Shown here: positions 51,595 through 61,594 of the stretch, piece by piece
Layout: every line of letters begins with the position of its first letter
Numbering within the stretch: position 1 is the stretch's first letter
NCBI RefSeq assembly: GCF_003815915.1
Contig: NZ_CP033929.1
Coordinates: 4,030,001 to 4,094,000, forward strand
DNA from: Chryseobacterium indoltheticum
GTDB lineage: Bacteria; Bacteroidota; Bacteroidia; Flavobacteriales; Weeksellaceae
Reading direction: 5' to 3'
DNA length: 64,000 bases
Made by a program: the position numbers and the translations under genes
The notes under the pieces: model-generated
Database searches by the model: none
Told to the model about the DNA's origin: nothing
What the model saw: only the letters and a program-made list of their open reading frames with translations

Positions 51595-53349
51595 ATGTTT
51601 CGATCGCACACCAACGGAGAATTATCTCTTCAACATCTTAATGAAGAAGTTACACTTTCAGGATGGGTACAAACCATTCGTGATAAAGGATTTATGATTT
51701 GGATAGATCTTCGGGATCGTTACGGAATTACTCAGTTAGTTTTCGACCAGGATCGTTCTCCAGCGGAATTGATGGAAAATGCCAAGAAGTTGGGACGTGA
51801 GTTCGTAATTCAGGTGACAGGAAAAGTTATCGAAAGAGTAAGCAAAAACCCGAATATTCCGACTGGAGAAATTGAAATTTTAGTTGAAAAATTAGAAGTT
51901 CTTAATGAGTCTCAACTTCCGCCTTTCACGATTGAAGACGAAACAGACGGTGGTGAAGAATTAAGAATGAAATACCGTTACCTGGATATCAGAAGAGCTC
52001 CGGTAAGAGATAAACTGATCTTCCGTCACAAAATGGCGCAAAAGGTTAGAAATTATCTTTCAGACGAAGGGTTTATTGAAGTTGAAACTCCGGTTTTAAT
52101 CAAATCGACTCCGGAAGGAGCGAGAGACTTCGTTGTCCCGAGCAGAATGAATCCGGGACAATTTTACGCATTACCACAGTCTCCACAGACTTTCAAACAA
52201 TTGTTGATGGTTGGTGGAATGGATAAATATTTCCAGATTGTTAAATGTTTCCGTGATGAAGATTTAAGAGCCGACAGACAACCGGAATTCACACAAATCG
52301 ACTGCGAAATGGCTTTCGTGGAGCAGGAAGACGTGATGAATGTGTTTGAAGGAATGACTAAAACGTTGATCAAAGATATTACCGGTCAGGAATTCGGAAC
52401 GTTCCCAAGAATGACATTCGCGGATGCAATGCAGAAATACGGAAACGACAAACCGGATATCCGTTTCGGAATGGAATTCGTAGAGTTGAATGATTTAGTA
52501 AAAGGAAAAGATTTTAAAATATTTGATGATGCAGAATTGGTTGTCGGGATTAATGTTGAAGGTTGCGCAGATTATACAAGAAAACAGATCGACGAGCTTG
52601 TTGATTGGGTGAAAAGACCTCAAATCGGAGCTTCAGGAATGATTTGGGCTAAATTCCAGAATGATGGCGTGAAAACTTCTTCTGTGAATAAATTCTACAA
52701 CGAGGAAGATTTAGCTAAAATCATCGAGAAATTCGGAGCGAAAGAAGGAGATTTAATGTTAATTCTTTCAGGAAACGAGCACAAAGTAAGAACTCAGCTC
52801 TCCGCCTTGAGAATGGAACTCGGAAACCGTTTGGGATTAAGAAAAGGAGATGTTTTCGCACCACTTTGGGTTGTTGATTTCCCGTTATTGGAATTTGACG
52901 AAGAAAGCGGACGTTACCATGCAATGCATCACCCTTTTACCTCTCCAAAGCCGGAAGACATTCATTTATTGGAAACCGCTCCGGGGAAAGCAAGAGCCAA
53001 TGCTTACGACATGGTTTTGAACGGAAACGAAATTGGTGGAGGTTCTATCAGAATTTTTGATAAAGATTTACAGTCAAGAATGTTTGATTTATTAGGATTC
53101 TCAAAAGAAGAAGCAGAAGCTCAGTTCGGATTCTTAATGAATGCCTTCAAATACGGCGCTCCGCCTCACGGTGGTTTGGCTTTCGGATTTGACCGTTTGG
53201 TAGCTATTCTTGACGGAAACGAGGTGATCAGAGATTATATCGCTTTCCCTAAGAATAATTCAGGGCGAGATGTGATGATCGATGCACCGGCCGCAATTGC
53301 TGATGAACAACTCGATGAATTGGAATTACAATTAAATTTAAAAGCATAA
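51595..53349 (+). CDS. aspS: aspartate--tRNA ligase
   Basis: A 584-residue class II synthetase charging tRNA-Asp. An ATG at 51574 adds seven residues; the conserved start [20 protein letters not shown] is at 51595. Anticodon-binding OB fold (about 10-105), motif 2 [18 protein letters not shown], the bacterial GAD insertion (about 290-410), and motif 3 [13 protein letters not shown] are present. Confidence 0.96.
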   Translation: MFRSHTNGELSLQHLNEEVTLSGWVQTIRDKGFMIWIDLRDRYGITQLVFDQDRSPAELMENAKKLGREFVIQVTGKVIERVSKNPNIPTGEIEILVEKLEVLNESQLPPFTIEDETDGGEELRMKYRYLDIRRAPVRDKLIFRHKMAQKVRNYLSDEGFIEVETPVLIKSTPEGARDFVVPSRMNPGQFYALPQSPQTFKQLLMVGGMDKYFQIVKCFRDEDLRADRQPEFTQIDCEMAFVEQEDVMNVFEGMTKTLIKDITGQEFGTFPRMTFADAMQKYGNDKPDIRFGMEFVELNDLVKGKDFKIFDDAELVVGINVEGCADYTRKQIDELVDWVKRPQIGASGMIWAKFQNDGVKTSSVNKFYNEEDLAKIIEKFGAKEGDLMLILSGNEHKVRTQLSALRMELGNRLGLRKGDVFAPLWVVDFPLLEFDEESGRYHAMHHPFTSPKPEDIHLLETAPGKARANAYDMVLNGNEIGGGSIRIFDKDLQSRMFDLLGFSKEEAEAQFGFLMNAFKYGAPPHGGLAFGFDRLVAILDGNEVIRDYIAFPKNNSGRDVMIDAPAAIADEQLDELELQLNLKA

Positions 53350-53353
53350 ATTA

Positions 53354-53382
53354 GAAGCGGAGATTTTTTCTCCGCTTTTTTA
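53354..53382 (+). terminator. terminator after aspS
   Basis: AGCGGAGA (53356-53363) and TCTCCGCT (53369-53376) form an 8-bp stem followed by T6. Confidence 0.9.
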
Positions 53383-53395
53383 TTTAAATAAAACT

Positions 53396-53941
53396 ATGAC
53401 CGAAGAAATTTTAATCTACAACACTCCTTGTACCGAAGAAATTTTCACACAAATTCAGCAATATGAATTTAAAAGAATTTGGAAAAAAAATCTCGCAAAA
53501 AACAATAAAAATTTATTCGCTGGCACTATCATTTTACTATTCGCAATAATATTTTTTATTACTGAAGATTATGGATTTGCAGGACTTTTTGGAGGATATG
53601 TAATTGCGACATACATCTATTGTTTCTCTTATTATTCTCAATACAAAAAAAATAAAAAAAATATTCAGGAATTAATAGCAAGAGAAATATCAAACATCAA
53701 AATAAATTCAAAAGATGTAATTTGGGAATTTAATCCTACTCATTTTTGTTTCAAAAACTATAAATCTGAATACAAATTTATTTGGCAGGAAATCACTTAC
53801 TGTATTCTAGATGACAAATATCTTTACATTACAGCCTCTTCATTCATGCATTTCATTTTAGACAAAGCTAACATTGATGAGAGCAATCTCAACAAAACAA
53901 TTGCCTATCTTGAAAAAAAATCTCAGTTTAAAGAAGTTTAA
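53396..53941 (+). CDS. YcxB-like membrane protein
   Basis: A 181-residue protein. Two hydrophobic helices (about 42-60 and 65-85) follow a soluble N-terminus. The C-terminal half (VIWEFNPTHFCFKNYKSEYK, WQEITYCILDDKYLYIT) resembles the YcxB-like domain, a small cytoplasmic beta domain. Function unknown. It begins 14 bp after the aspS terminator. Confidence 0.7.
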   Translation: MTEEILIYNTPCTEEIFTQIQQYEFKRIWKKNLAKNNKNLFAGTIILLFAIIFFITEDYGFAGLFGGYVIATYIYCFSYYSQYKKNKKNIQELIAREISNIKINSKDVIWEFNPTHFCFKNYKSEYKFIWQEITYCILDDKYLYITASSFMHFILDKANIDESNLNKTIAYLEKKSQFKEV

Positions 53942-53958
53942 TCACAATTAAAACTTTT

Positions 53959-54149
53959 ATGACAAGACAAGATTTCATTCAATTCATAGAAAATCTCGAA
54001 ACAGATTTTATGGAAAATAAAGAACAATGAGAACCAAAACCATTGAAGATATCGACGGTTTTATAAAAACACAGATCAATATGTTGATGTAGACAAAAAA
54101 TGATCGGAAAGTTTTTTCACATGTTTTGAAAGGAGTAGCTTACGAATAA
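53959..54149 (+). pseudogene. DUF7660-like gene remnant
   Basis: The frame opens with MTRQDFIQFIENLETDFMEN and stops at TGA after 23 codons. Continuing in other frames gives FYKNTDQYVDVDKK and, at the end, WKVFSHVLKGVAYE followed by TAA (54147-54149). The pieces together look like a DUF7660 protein (short N-terminal helix, Trp-rich core, Tyr-Glu ending). At least two changes and a TGG-to-TGA type change break it. The rest of the gap to recQ shows no other gene. Confidence 0.65.
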
Positions 54150-54250
54150 ATCAATATAATAACGACTCATAATTTTCAACAATTATAAAATCATTTTTTT
54201 CTCAAAAGCAACAGAATTTATTACTTTTACGTAAACACAAATTTTGAATT

Positions 54251-56425
54251 ATGAAATCTCCTTTAGAAATACTTCAAAAGTATTTTGGCTACGATAATTT
54301 CCGCCTCGAACAAGCGAACGCCATTGAAAATGTAATAAGTAAGAAAGACACTTTTGTCCTGATGCCGACCGGCGGTGGAAAATCGCTCTGTTATCAAATT
54401 CCGGCTTTGGTTTTGGAAGGAACAGCAATTGTTATTTCTCCTCTTATTGCTTTGATGAAAGATCAGGTTGATGCATTGCGCGTGAACGGAATTTTAGCTT
54501 CGTACATCAATTCTTCGATGTCATTTTTTGAGCAAAATGAAACTTTAAATCAATTAAAAAACGGAAAACTCAAACTTTTATACGTTGCTCCCGAAAAATT
54601 AAGTTCGGAAAATGGAGCGTTTTTAGAAATGCTCAGGGAGATCAATATTTCCATGTTTGCGGTAGATGAAGCGCATTGTGTCTCGCATTGGGGTCATGAT
54701 TTCCGTCCGGATTATTTATTTTTAAACGGATTAAAAAAGCAATTCCCAAAGATTCCTGTCATCGCATTAACGGCAAGTGCCGACGAAATCACTCGGAAAG
54801 ACATCATCAAACAACTGAATCTTCAAAATCCATTGGTTTTGATCTCTTCTTTTGACAGAGCCAATATCAAATATTTCGTTCAGTCGAAGCAATCTGTTCT
54901 GCAGAATATTATTCAATATCTTAACGAACATCCGGACGATTCGGGAATTATCTACTGTTTGTCGAGAAAAGGCACGGAAGAATTGTCTAAAAAGCTGAAG
55001 GAAAACGGCATCAATTCCGCTTTTTATCACGCAGGAATTTCATCATTGGAAAGAGCGGAAGTTCAGGAAAATTTTCTAAAGGACAAAACCCGGGTGATGG
55101 TGGCTACCATTGCTTTTGGAATGGGAATCGACAAGAGCAATGTCCGTTTTGTGATGCACGCAGATCTACCCAAAAATCTCGAAAGTTATTACCAGGAAAC
55201 GGGAAGAGCCGGAAGAGATGGTTTGCCGAGTGAAGCCATTTTATTTTACTCTTCCGCCGATGTAATGAAGCTGAAAAAATTTGCAATGATAGAAGGTAAT
55301 CAGGAACAATCTGAGCTGATGTTGCAAAAGCTGAAACAAATGTCCGACTTTGCCGAAATGCAAAAATGCCGAAGACAATATCTCATGGAATATTTCGGTG
55401 AAAAACATGATGGAAACTGTAATGCATGTGATTTTTGCCTTAGTGAATTTGAGAATTGGGAAGCAACAACAGATGCTCAAAAATTATTGAGTGCAGTTTT
55501 CAGGTTAAAAGAACGATACGGAAAAAATTTAATTATTGATTTTCTGCGAGGCTCCAGAAGTGTAAAAATCACAGACTATATGCAGACTTTGCCCACTTAT
55601 GGAATTGGAAATAATCACGATAAAAGTTATTGGCAAAATTTGGTTACTCAACTTCTTATTAATGGTTTTTTGAGTGAATCGAATGAAGACTTTTCGGTTT
55701 TAAAACTAAATGAAGAAAGCAAACTGGTTTTATTTAAGAATAAAAAAGTCATCTTCAGAAAAGTAAAAGAAAAAGCCAAAGCTGTGAATGTTGATGTAGT
55801 AGAGACACATTATTCGACTTCTACAATCGACAAAAATCCAGATTTATTTTTGGATTTAAAAAGCTTGAGACGAGAAATTGCCGAACGAGAAAATGTTCCG
55901 CCTTATGTTATTTTTTCGGATGCAACATTACTAGAACTTTCAGCTTATCTTCCTCACACAAAAGAAGAACTTAATGAAATAAGTGGTTTCGGAGCTTTTA
56001 AAATCGAAAAATATGGCGAGAATCTTCTGAAATTAATTCACAATTATTGTGAGATTCATAATTTAACCAGTAGAATTTCCGAAAAGAAACCAAAAAAGAA
56101 AACTGCAACGAAAAACACCAACAAATCTCCGGCAGGAACTTTTACAACGACTTTTCAAATGTTCAAAGCAGGAAACAACATCGAAGAAATCGCTAAAATC
56201 AGAAATTTGACTATACCAACCATTCAAAATCATTTGGTTAATTTCATAAAAGTTGGAACCATTAAGCCAATTGAATTGATGGACATTAGCAAACTGCAAC
56301 CTATTATTGATATTGCAAAAAGACAGTCTATTCAATCTCTGAAAGCTATTAAGGAAGAAATCGGTGAGGATTTTTCTTATTTTGAAATTAATATTGCGGT
56401 CGCTTATCATCAATCTCAAAAATGA
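54251..56425 (+). CDS. recQ: ATP-dependent DNA helicase RecQ
   Basis: A 724-residue 3'-5' helicase. Walker A is VLMPTGGGKSLCYQIP, the DEAH box is FAVDEAHCVSHWGHDFRPDY, and motif VI is YYQETGRAGRDGLPSEAI. The RecQ zinc Cys are in KCRRQYLMEYFG and GNCNACDFC; a winged helix and HRDC (about 535-600) follow. The C-terminal extension carries a helix-turn-helix-like segment (NIEEIAKIRNLTIPTIQNHL), common in Bacteroidetes RecQ. Confidence 0.96.
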   Translation: MKSPLEILQKYFGYDNFRLEQANAIENVISKKDTFVLMPTGGGKSLCYQIPALVLEGTAIVISPLIALMKDQVDALRVNGILASYINSSMSFFEQNETLNQLKNGKLKLLYVAPEKLSSENGAFLEMLREINISMFAVDEAHCVSHWGHDFRPDYLFLNGLKKQFPKIPVIALTASADEITRKDIIKQLNLQNPLVLISSFDRANIKYFVQSKQSVLQNIIQYLNEHPDDSGIIYCLSRKGTEELSKKLKENGINSAFYHAGISSLERAEVQENFLKDKTRVMVATIAFGMGIDKSNVRFVMHADLPKNLESYYQETGRAGRDGLPSEAILFYSSADVMKLKKFAMIEGNQEQSELMLQKLKQMSDFAEMQKCRRQYLMEYFGEKHDGNCNACDFCLSEFENWEATTDAQKLLSAVFRLKERYGKNLIIDFLRGSRSVKITDYMQTLPTYGIGNNHDKSYWQNLVTQLLINGFLSESNEDFSVLKLNEESKLVLFKNKKVIFRKVKEKAKAVNVDVVETHYSTSTIDKNPDLFLDLKSLRREIAERENVPPYVIFSDATLLELSAYLPHTKEELNEISGFGAFKIEKYGENLLKLIHNYCEIHNLTSRISEKKPKKKTATKNTNKSPAGTFTTTFQMFKAGNNIEEIAKIRNLTIPTIQNHLVNFIKVGTIKPIELMDISKLQPIIDIAKRQSIQSLKAIKEEIGEDFSYFEINIAVAYHQSQK

Positions 56426-56557
56426 AAAGTACAGATATTGAGATAAATCTGTGAAGTTAATTGATGAGATTTAGTCAAACCAAGTAAACCCTTAACACCT
56501 TATTTTTTTTCATTTTTAATAAAAACAATCTTAGATTTAAAACATTCTTTAACAAAA

Positions 56558-57406
56558 TTAAGCATTTTGGTAAATATGCAAATCTCTCTGTGGAAAAGGG
56601 ATTTCAATTCCTGCATTATCCAGGGCTCTTTTGCAATTAATGATTAGCTCTTCATTCATCGTCCAAAAATTATCCAGAGAAGTTGTTGCTCTTATCGATA
56701 AATTGATGGCGCTATCACCCAATTCCGTTACCACAACCTGAGGTGCAGGACTTTCGAATGCATACTGATTATCTTTTATTACACCCAAAAGTATTTTTTT
56801 TGCTTCATTAAGGTTTGCATTATAAGAAACTCCAATATTAAACCACGTACGGCGTGTGCCCAAATGGGTATAATTTGTAATGCTGTTATTGGAAACATCT
56901 CCATTCGGGATTATCACCATTTGATTTTGTGGAGTAATAAGCCTCGTGTGAAAAATATCAATCTCGTGTACCGTCCCAGATTCTCCAGATTTCACCTCAA
57001 TATAATCACCTACTTTAAAGGGTTTCAACATTAAAATTAAAATTCCTCCCGCAAAATTCGCCAGTGATCCCTGCAAAGCTAAACCGATTGCCAAACCTGC
57101 AGCCCCAATCATGGCTACAAAGGCAGAAGTCTGTACACCAAGCTGTGTAACGACTATAATAAATAGCAAAATATTCAGTGACCATGTAATCACATTCAGC
57201 AAAAATTTTTGCAGAGAAAGCTCCACTTCCTTCTTGATAAATGCTTTTCTAATTAGTTTTTTTAGTAATCCTATTATCCATCTTCCTACGATAAATATAA
57301 GAATGGCAGATACCAAAGCAGTAATAAGTCTTGGCGCCATAGCAATAGCAGACGTTATAAAATTCTCCCAGTTATCTTGTACATTGCTTAAATTTAAATC
57401 TTTCAT
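56558..57406 (-). CDS. mscS: small-conductance mechanosensitive channel (MscS family)
   Basis: A 282-residue inner-membrane channel for release of solutes under osmotic shock. Three helices are present (about 22-44, 60-85, 90-125); the third is the pore helix, GAAGLAIGLALQGSLANFAG. The beta domain shows FKVGDYIEV, GTVHEIDIFHTRLITPQNQ and VIIPNGDVSNNSITNYT, typical of MscS. An own promoter lies at 57522-57555. Confidence 0.93.
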   Translation of the reverse strand: MKDLNLSNVQDNWENFITSAIAMAPRLITALVSAILIFIVGRWIIGLLKKLIRKAFIKKEVELSLQKFLLNVITWSLNILLFIIVVTQLGVQTSAFVAMIGAAGLAIGLALQGSLANFAGGILILMLKPFKVGDYIEVKSGESGTVHEIDIFHTRLITPQNQMVIIPNGDVSNNSITNYTHLGTRRTWFNIGVSYNANLNEAKKILLGVIKDNQYAFESPAPQVVVTELGDSAINLSIRATTSLDNFWTMNEELIINCKRALDNAGIEIPFPQRDLHIYQNA

Positions 57407-57521
57407 TAAAAATTTTTTTAGTAATTATTATAAATTAGAATTTGAGATTATTCCCAACAGTAATATTGTTGAAAATTATTTAATTAAAAAGAAGATTGAC
57501 TTCTTTCAGAAATAGAAGCGT

Positions 57522-57555
57522 CAAAGGTAGTAAAATTTAGAAAACACGAATACAA
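57522..57555 (-). promoter_or_regulatory. promoter of mscS
   Basis: On the minus strand TACCTTTG (57529-57522) with TTG (57555-57553) 23 bp upstream, about 115 bp before the ATG. Confidence 0.5.
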
Positions 57556-57665
57556 GCAGTTATATTGAAAACATTTTACTATAAAATAAATATATAATCC
57601 TTTTTCATTAATTAATTGATATTCCTACGGCACAATCATTGTATTTTCTTCTAAAAATAAAGACA

Positions 57666-58451
57666 ATGAAAGCAATTTGGAACGGTGCCATTGGTTTTGG
57701 CTTGGTCAATATTCCTGTAAAGATTTATTCTGCAACAGAAACCAGTAAACTGGATCTTGATATGCTGGATAAATCTGACTTTTCAAATATTAAGTTCAAA
57801 AGAGTCAACGAAAAAACAGGTAAGGAAGTAAAGTGGGCAAACATTGTAAAAGGTTATCTTATGGATGACAAATATGTTGTTCTTGACGATGAAGATTACG
57901 AAGCTGCAAGCCCGGAAAAAACGAAAATTCTTTCGATAGAACATTTTGTAAAAGAAGTAGAAGTTGACTCTGTCTATTTTGAAACTCCATATTTTCTCGA
58001 ACCGCAGAAAAATGGGGAAAATGCTTACAGACTTTTAATTAAGGCTTTACAACAAACTAAAATGGTCGGTATAGGAACGTTTGTTCTTCGTGACAGTGAA
58101 GCGATAGGAATGATTCGGCCGTACAATGATGAGGTTTTAGTTTTAAACCGTCTCAGATTTGATCAGGAAATCAGAGATTACAAAGACTTAAAAATTCCAG
58201 CCAAGAAAGCGCCCAAACCAGCCGAACTGAAAATGGCTAAAAACCTGATCGAGCAGTTATCAGAACCCTTCGACCCTACATTTTATAAAAATACATACTC
58301 GGAAGAATTGCTTAAAATCATTAAGAAAAAAGCGAAAGGTAAATCTGTAAAGCTGAAACAATCTGAACCAGCAAAACAGGGAAAAGTGATTGATTTAATG
58401 GCACAGTTGAAAGCCAGTCTACAAAGTCCGAAATCCAAAAACGCTTCTTAG
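57666..58451 (+). CDS. ku: Ku protein (non-homologous end joining)
   Basis: A 261-residue bacterial Ku that forms a ring on DNA ends and recruits LigD. The start MKAIWNGAIGFGLVNIPVKI (57666) is preferred over an in-frame ATG at 57639. The Ku core (about 1-190) includes DEDYEAASPEKTKILSIEHF, VYFETPYFLEPQKNGENAYR and GTFVLRDSEAIGMIRPYNDE. The C-terminal tail is Lys-rich. It starts the NHEJ operon; the ligD start is 2 bp after its stop. Confidence 0.95.
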   Translation: MKAIWNGAIGFGLVNIPVKIYSATETSKLDLDMLDKSDFSNIKFKRVNEKTGKEVKWANIVKGYLMDDKYVVLDDEDYEAASPEKTKILSIEHFVKEVEVDSVYFETPYFLEPQKNGENAYRLLIKALQQTKMVGIGTFVLRDSEAIGMIRPYNDEVLVLNRLRFDQEIRDYKDLKIPAKKAPKPAELKMAKNLIEQLSEPFDPTFYKNTYSEELLKIIKKKAKGKSVKLKQSEPAKQGKVIDLMAQLKASLQSPKSKNAS

Positions 58452-58453
58452 TT

Positions 58454-59056
58454 ATGGCACTTAAAGATTATAATGATAAAAGAAAGTTCGATGAAACTAC
58501 CGAACCGAAAGGAAAAACAAAAAAAAGTGACGACAAGCTGATTTTTGTTATCCAGAGACATGCTGCCTCAAGGTTGCATTATGATTTCAGACTGGAAATG
58601 GAAGGCGTTCTTAAAAGTTGGGCTGTTCCGAAAGGACCTTCATTAAATCCTGATGATAAACGTCTGGCGATGATGGTAGAAGATCATCCATACGATTATA
58701 AAGATTTTGAAGGAAATATACCGGAAGGAAATTATGGAGCAGGACAAGTTGAAGTCTGGGACAGCGGAACTTATGAACCTTTAGACCAAGCCAGCAAGCT
58801 TTCTGATGAAAAAGAATTGTTGAAAGAACTAAAATCTGGCTCACTAAAATTTATCCTTCACGGCAAAAAACTGAAAGGTGAATTTGCATTAGTGAAAATG
58901 AAAAATACTGATAATAACGCATGGCTGCTAATAAAACATAAAGATAAATTTGCCAAGGATGAATACGATGCCGAAGAAAATGTTTCACCAAAATCATTAG
59001 TCTCAAAATTTTTAGAGGAAAAAAAAAGCCCAAAAAGCAGCAAAAAGAAGTCATAA
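58454..59056 (+). CDS. ligD: LigD 3'-phosphoesterase domain (N-terminal part of split LigD)
   Basis: A 200-residue frame for the phosphoesterase domain of LigD, which trims 3' ends of breaks. Motifs include VIQRHAASRLHYDFRLEMEG, KSWAVPKGPSLNP and EDHPYDYKDFEGNIPEGNYG. It runs into an A9 tract (59019-59027) and ends shortly after in SKKKS. In the -1 frame the tract continues without stop into the ligase-polymerase frame. The intact protein would be PE-ligase-polymerase of about 856 residues, as in Pseudomonas-type LigD. Either one A is missing, or a -1 slip on the A-run joins the parts. Confidence 0.92.
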   Translation: MALKDYNDKRKFDETTEPKGKTKKSDDKLIFVIQRHAASRLHYDFRLEMEGVLKSWAVPKGPSLNPDDKRLAMMVEDHPYDYKDFEGNIPEGNYGAGQVEVWDSGTYEPLDQASKLSDEKELLKELKSGSLKFILHGKKLKGEFALVKMKNTDNNAWLLIKHKDKFAKDEYDAEENVSPKSLVSKFLEEKKSPKSSKKKS

Positions 59057-59133
59057 CTTCTCAAACAAAACATAAATTTCAACGATTCAATTCTTTAGTT
59101 GATGAAAAAAAACTAGAGAAATTCATCAAGCCA

Positions 59134-61023
59134 ATGCTCGCAAAATCTTCTGACGAGGCTTTTGATGATGAAAACTGGATTTTTGAAATCAAATGGGATG
59201 GCTATCGTGCTGTGGCTGATTTAAGTAAAAAAAATCCTTTATTTTACTCCCGAAACGGCATTTCGTTTTTATCAAAATTTCAAACAATCGTTGAAGATTT
59301 TTCTCAGCAAAAACACAAAATGATTTTGGATGGTGAAATTGTAGCTTACGATGAAAATGGAAAACCAAGTTTTCAACTATTACAACAAATCGGCGACAAT
59401 CCGAATCTCGCTTTAACGTATCAGGTTTTTGATTTACTCTGGCTAAACGGGCATTCTACAGAAGAATTGCCTTTAATTCAAAGAAAAGAGCTTTTAAAAG
59501 ATGCATTAATTGAAACCGACCTGATTAAATTTTGCGATCACGTTCCTGAAAAAGGAATTGATTTTTTCAGTCACATGAAAAAAATGAAACTGGAAGGGAT
59601 GATTGCTAAAAAATCTGATAGTATTTATACTGAAAACAGCCGAAGTACCGATTGGCTCAAAATAAAATTCACCAATACCGAAGAAGCGATAATTTGTGGT
59701 TTCACAGAACCAAAAGGATCCAGAAAAGCCTTTGGAGCTTTAATTCTTGGTAAATATATCAATGATAAACTCATCTATTCGGGACACACCGGAACCGGAT
59801 TTAATAATGAATTATTGAATCAGCTTCATGAGAGACTAAAAAAATTAATTGTAAAAACTTCGCCGTTTGAAACCATTCCCAAAACCAATATGCCGGTTAC
59901 ATGGACGAAGCCCGAATTGGTTTGTGAAATAAAATATTCTGAAATTACAAAAGACGGAATGTTCCGCCACCCTGTATTTGTAGCGATTCGGGAGGATAAA
60001 GACGCAAAAGAAATCAGCAATTCAATCACAAAAAACACTCAAAAAACCACCAAATCTAAAAGTATGAAAACTAAAAAAAATACAGAAAATACAGAAGATG
60101 AGTTTAAAAATGATAGCGAAATTAAACTGAATCGACATACAATAAAACTCACGAATCAGAATAAGATATATTTCCCGCAAGATGAGGTCAGCAAAGGGGA
60201 TATTGTGGAATATTATCAGTCGGTAGCTGAATACATTTTACCACATCTGAAAAATCGACCGCTTTCTTTAAACCGTTTTCCTAATGGAATTGAAAAATCA
60301 GGATTTTATCAAAAAGATGCTGGTGACTCTTTCCCTGACTGGATCAAAACAACAAAAGTTTATTCTGAATCTACAGATAAATACATTGATTACGCCATCT
60401 GTAACGATAAAGCGACATTAGCCTATCTGAATAATCTGGGTTGCATTGATTTTAATCCGTGGAATTCTTCGCTTCCTGATTTGGAACATCCTGATTATCT
60501 GGTTTTAGATCTTGATCCCTCGAAGAAAAATAGTTTCGATGATGTGATTGAAACTGCTCAACAAGTAAAAGAAGTTTTAGATTTAATAAAAATAAAAGGT
60601 TATTGTAAAACTTCCGGCAGTACGGGAATTCATATTTATATTCCAATGGGTGGCAGTTACGATTATGATCAGGTAAAAGATTTCGCCCATATTCTGATGA
60701 AGCAGGTGAATGACAAACTTCCTAAAATCACGACTTTAGAACGCAGTCTTCAAAAAAGAGACGACAAAAAGATCTATCTCGATTATCTTCAAAACCGACA
60801 AGGGCAAACTCTGGCAAGCGTTTACAGCATCAGACCGAAAGAAGGAGCATCCGTTTCGATGCCGATTGAATGGAACGAGCTGAAAAAAGGATTAAAGCCT
60901 ACTGATTTTACTATTGAAAATGCCTTGGAGCGAATTAAGGAAAAAGGTGATTTATTTAAGCCTGTTTTAGGAAAGGGAATTGATATGATGAAGGCGCTTG
61001 AATTGTTGCAGGATGTGGAGTAA
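59134..61023 (+). CDS. ligD: LigD ATP-dependent ligase and polymerase domains (C-terminal part of split LigD)
   Basis: A 629-residue frame from the first ATG; the same open frame extends upstream to 59026 with linker text EKKLEKFIKPMLAKSS. The ligase domain (about 1-285) has the nucleophile Lys20 in FEIKWDGYRA, MILDGEIVAYDENG and EGMIAKKSDS. A Lys-rich linker (about 290-325) leads to the primase-polymerase domain (about 330-625): EYYQSVAEYILPHLKNRPLS, DLDPSKKNSFDDV and KTSGSTGIHIYIPMGG. Works with Ku in repairing double-strand breaks. Confidence 0.92.
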   Translation: MLAKSSDEAFDDENWIFEIKWDGYRAVADLSKKNPLFYSRNGISFLSKFQTIVEDFSQQKHKMILDGEIVAYDENGKPSFQLLQQIGDNPNLALTYQVFDLLWLNGHSTEELPLIQRKELLKDALIETDLIKFCDHVPEKGIDFFSHMKKMKLEGMIAKKSDSIYTENSRSTDWLKIKFTNTEEAIICGFTEPKGSRKAFGALILGKYINDKLIYSGHTGTGFNNELLNQLHERLKKLIVKTSPFETIPKTNMPVTWTKPELVCEIKYSEITKDGMFRHPVFVAIREDKDAKEISNSITKNTQKTTKSKSMKTKKNTENTEDEFKNDSEIKLNRHTIKLTNQNKIYFPQDEVSKGDIVEYYQSVAEYILPHLKNRPLSLNRFPNGIEKSGFYQKDAGDSFPDWIKTTKVYSESTDKYIDYAICNDKATLAYLNNLGCIDFNPWNSSLPDLEHPDYLVLDLDPSKKNSFDDVIETAQQVKEVLDLIKIKGYCKTSGSTGIHIYIPMGGSYDYDQVKDFAHILMKQVNDKLPKITTLERSLQKRDDKKIYLDYLQNRQGQTLASVYSIRPKEGASVSMPIEWNELKKGLKPTDFTIENALERIKEKGDLFKPVLGKGIDMMKALELLQDVE

Positions 61024-61054
61024 TTATCAATAAATTTGAACATACCTAAAACTA

Positions 61055-61594
61055 ATGAAGATCCTTACACTAATTTTATTTCTAACATTTTTTATTAGCT
61101 GTTCTGATAAAGAATCTTTCAAGACTTCTTCTAATGATCGACCAAAATATGCACTTGAAAATATTTTAAATTACAATAAAGAAGATTCAATATTTATAGA
61201 ATCTCGATTTGCAGACTGTGGCGAATGGGGAGGTCATAATGAAATAATAAAAATTTACCGTTCAGAACAAAAGCTTAAATTGACATATATAAAATTTAAG
61301 GTTGATTGCGAAATTAGAGATTCAACTGGCTCAATTATTCAAGACAAAAAATTTAAAAAACATATCTTATTATCAAATTCACAAAAGTTGGCGCTGATAA
61401 AATATGTAAATGAGCTAATGAAATTTAAATTTCTCAAAGATGAAATTTCGCATTCCGGAAATTCTTTTGCATTAAGTAATACAAAGGGAGATTTGAAAAT
61501 TTCCCATTTCGGAAATCAGCCATTACTTTTAACCAGCTATAACAATTTAATGACATCATTAAATTTGCCAAGAGTAAGTTTTGAAAATAGATAA
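61055..61594 (+). CDS. hypothetical lipoprotein
   Basis: A 179-residue protein with lipobox FFISC (Cys16). A motif CGEWGGHNEIIKIYR lies near residue 55; no family recognised. It follows ligD by 31 bp in the same direction and ends one base before the convergent SDR gene end. Confidence 0.7.
   Translation: MKILTLILFLTFFISCSDKESFKTSSNDRPKYALENILNYNKEDSIFIESRFADCGEWGGHNEIIKIYRSEQKLKLTYIKFKVDCEIRDSTGSIIQDKKFKKHILLSNSQKLALIKYVNELMKFKFLKDEISHSGNSFALSNTKGDLKISHFGNQPLLLTSYNNLMTSLNLPRVSFENR

Noticed and set aside
58851..59082. Minus-strand frames across the ligD junction
   Set aside because: Low-complexity shadows of Lys-rich coding sequence; no independent signals.
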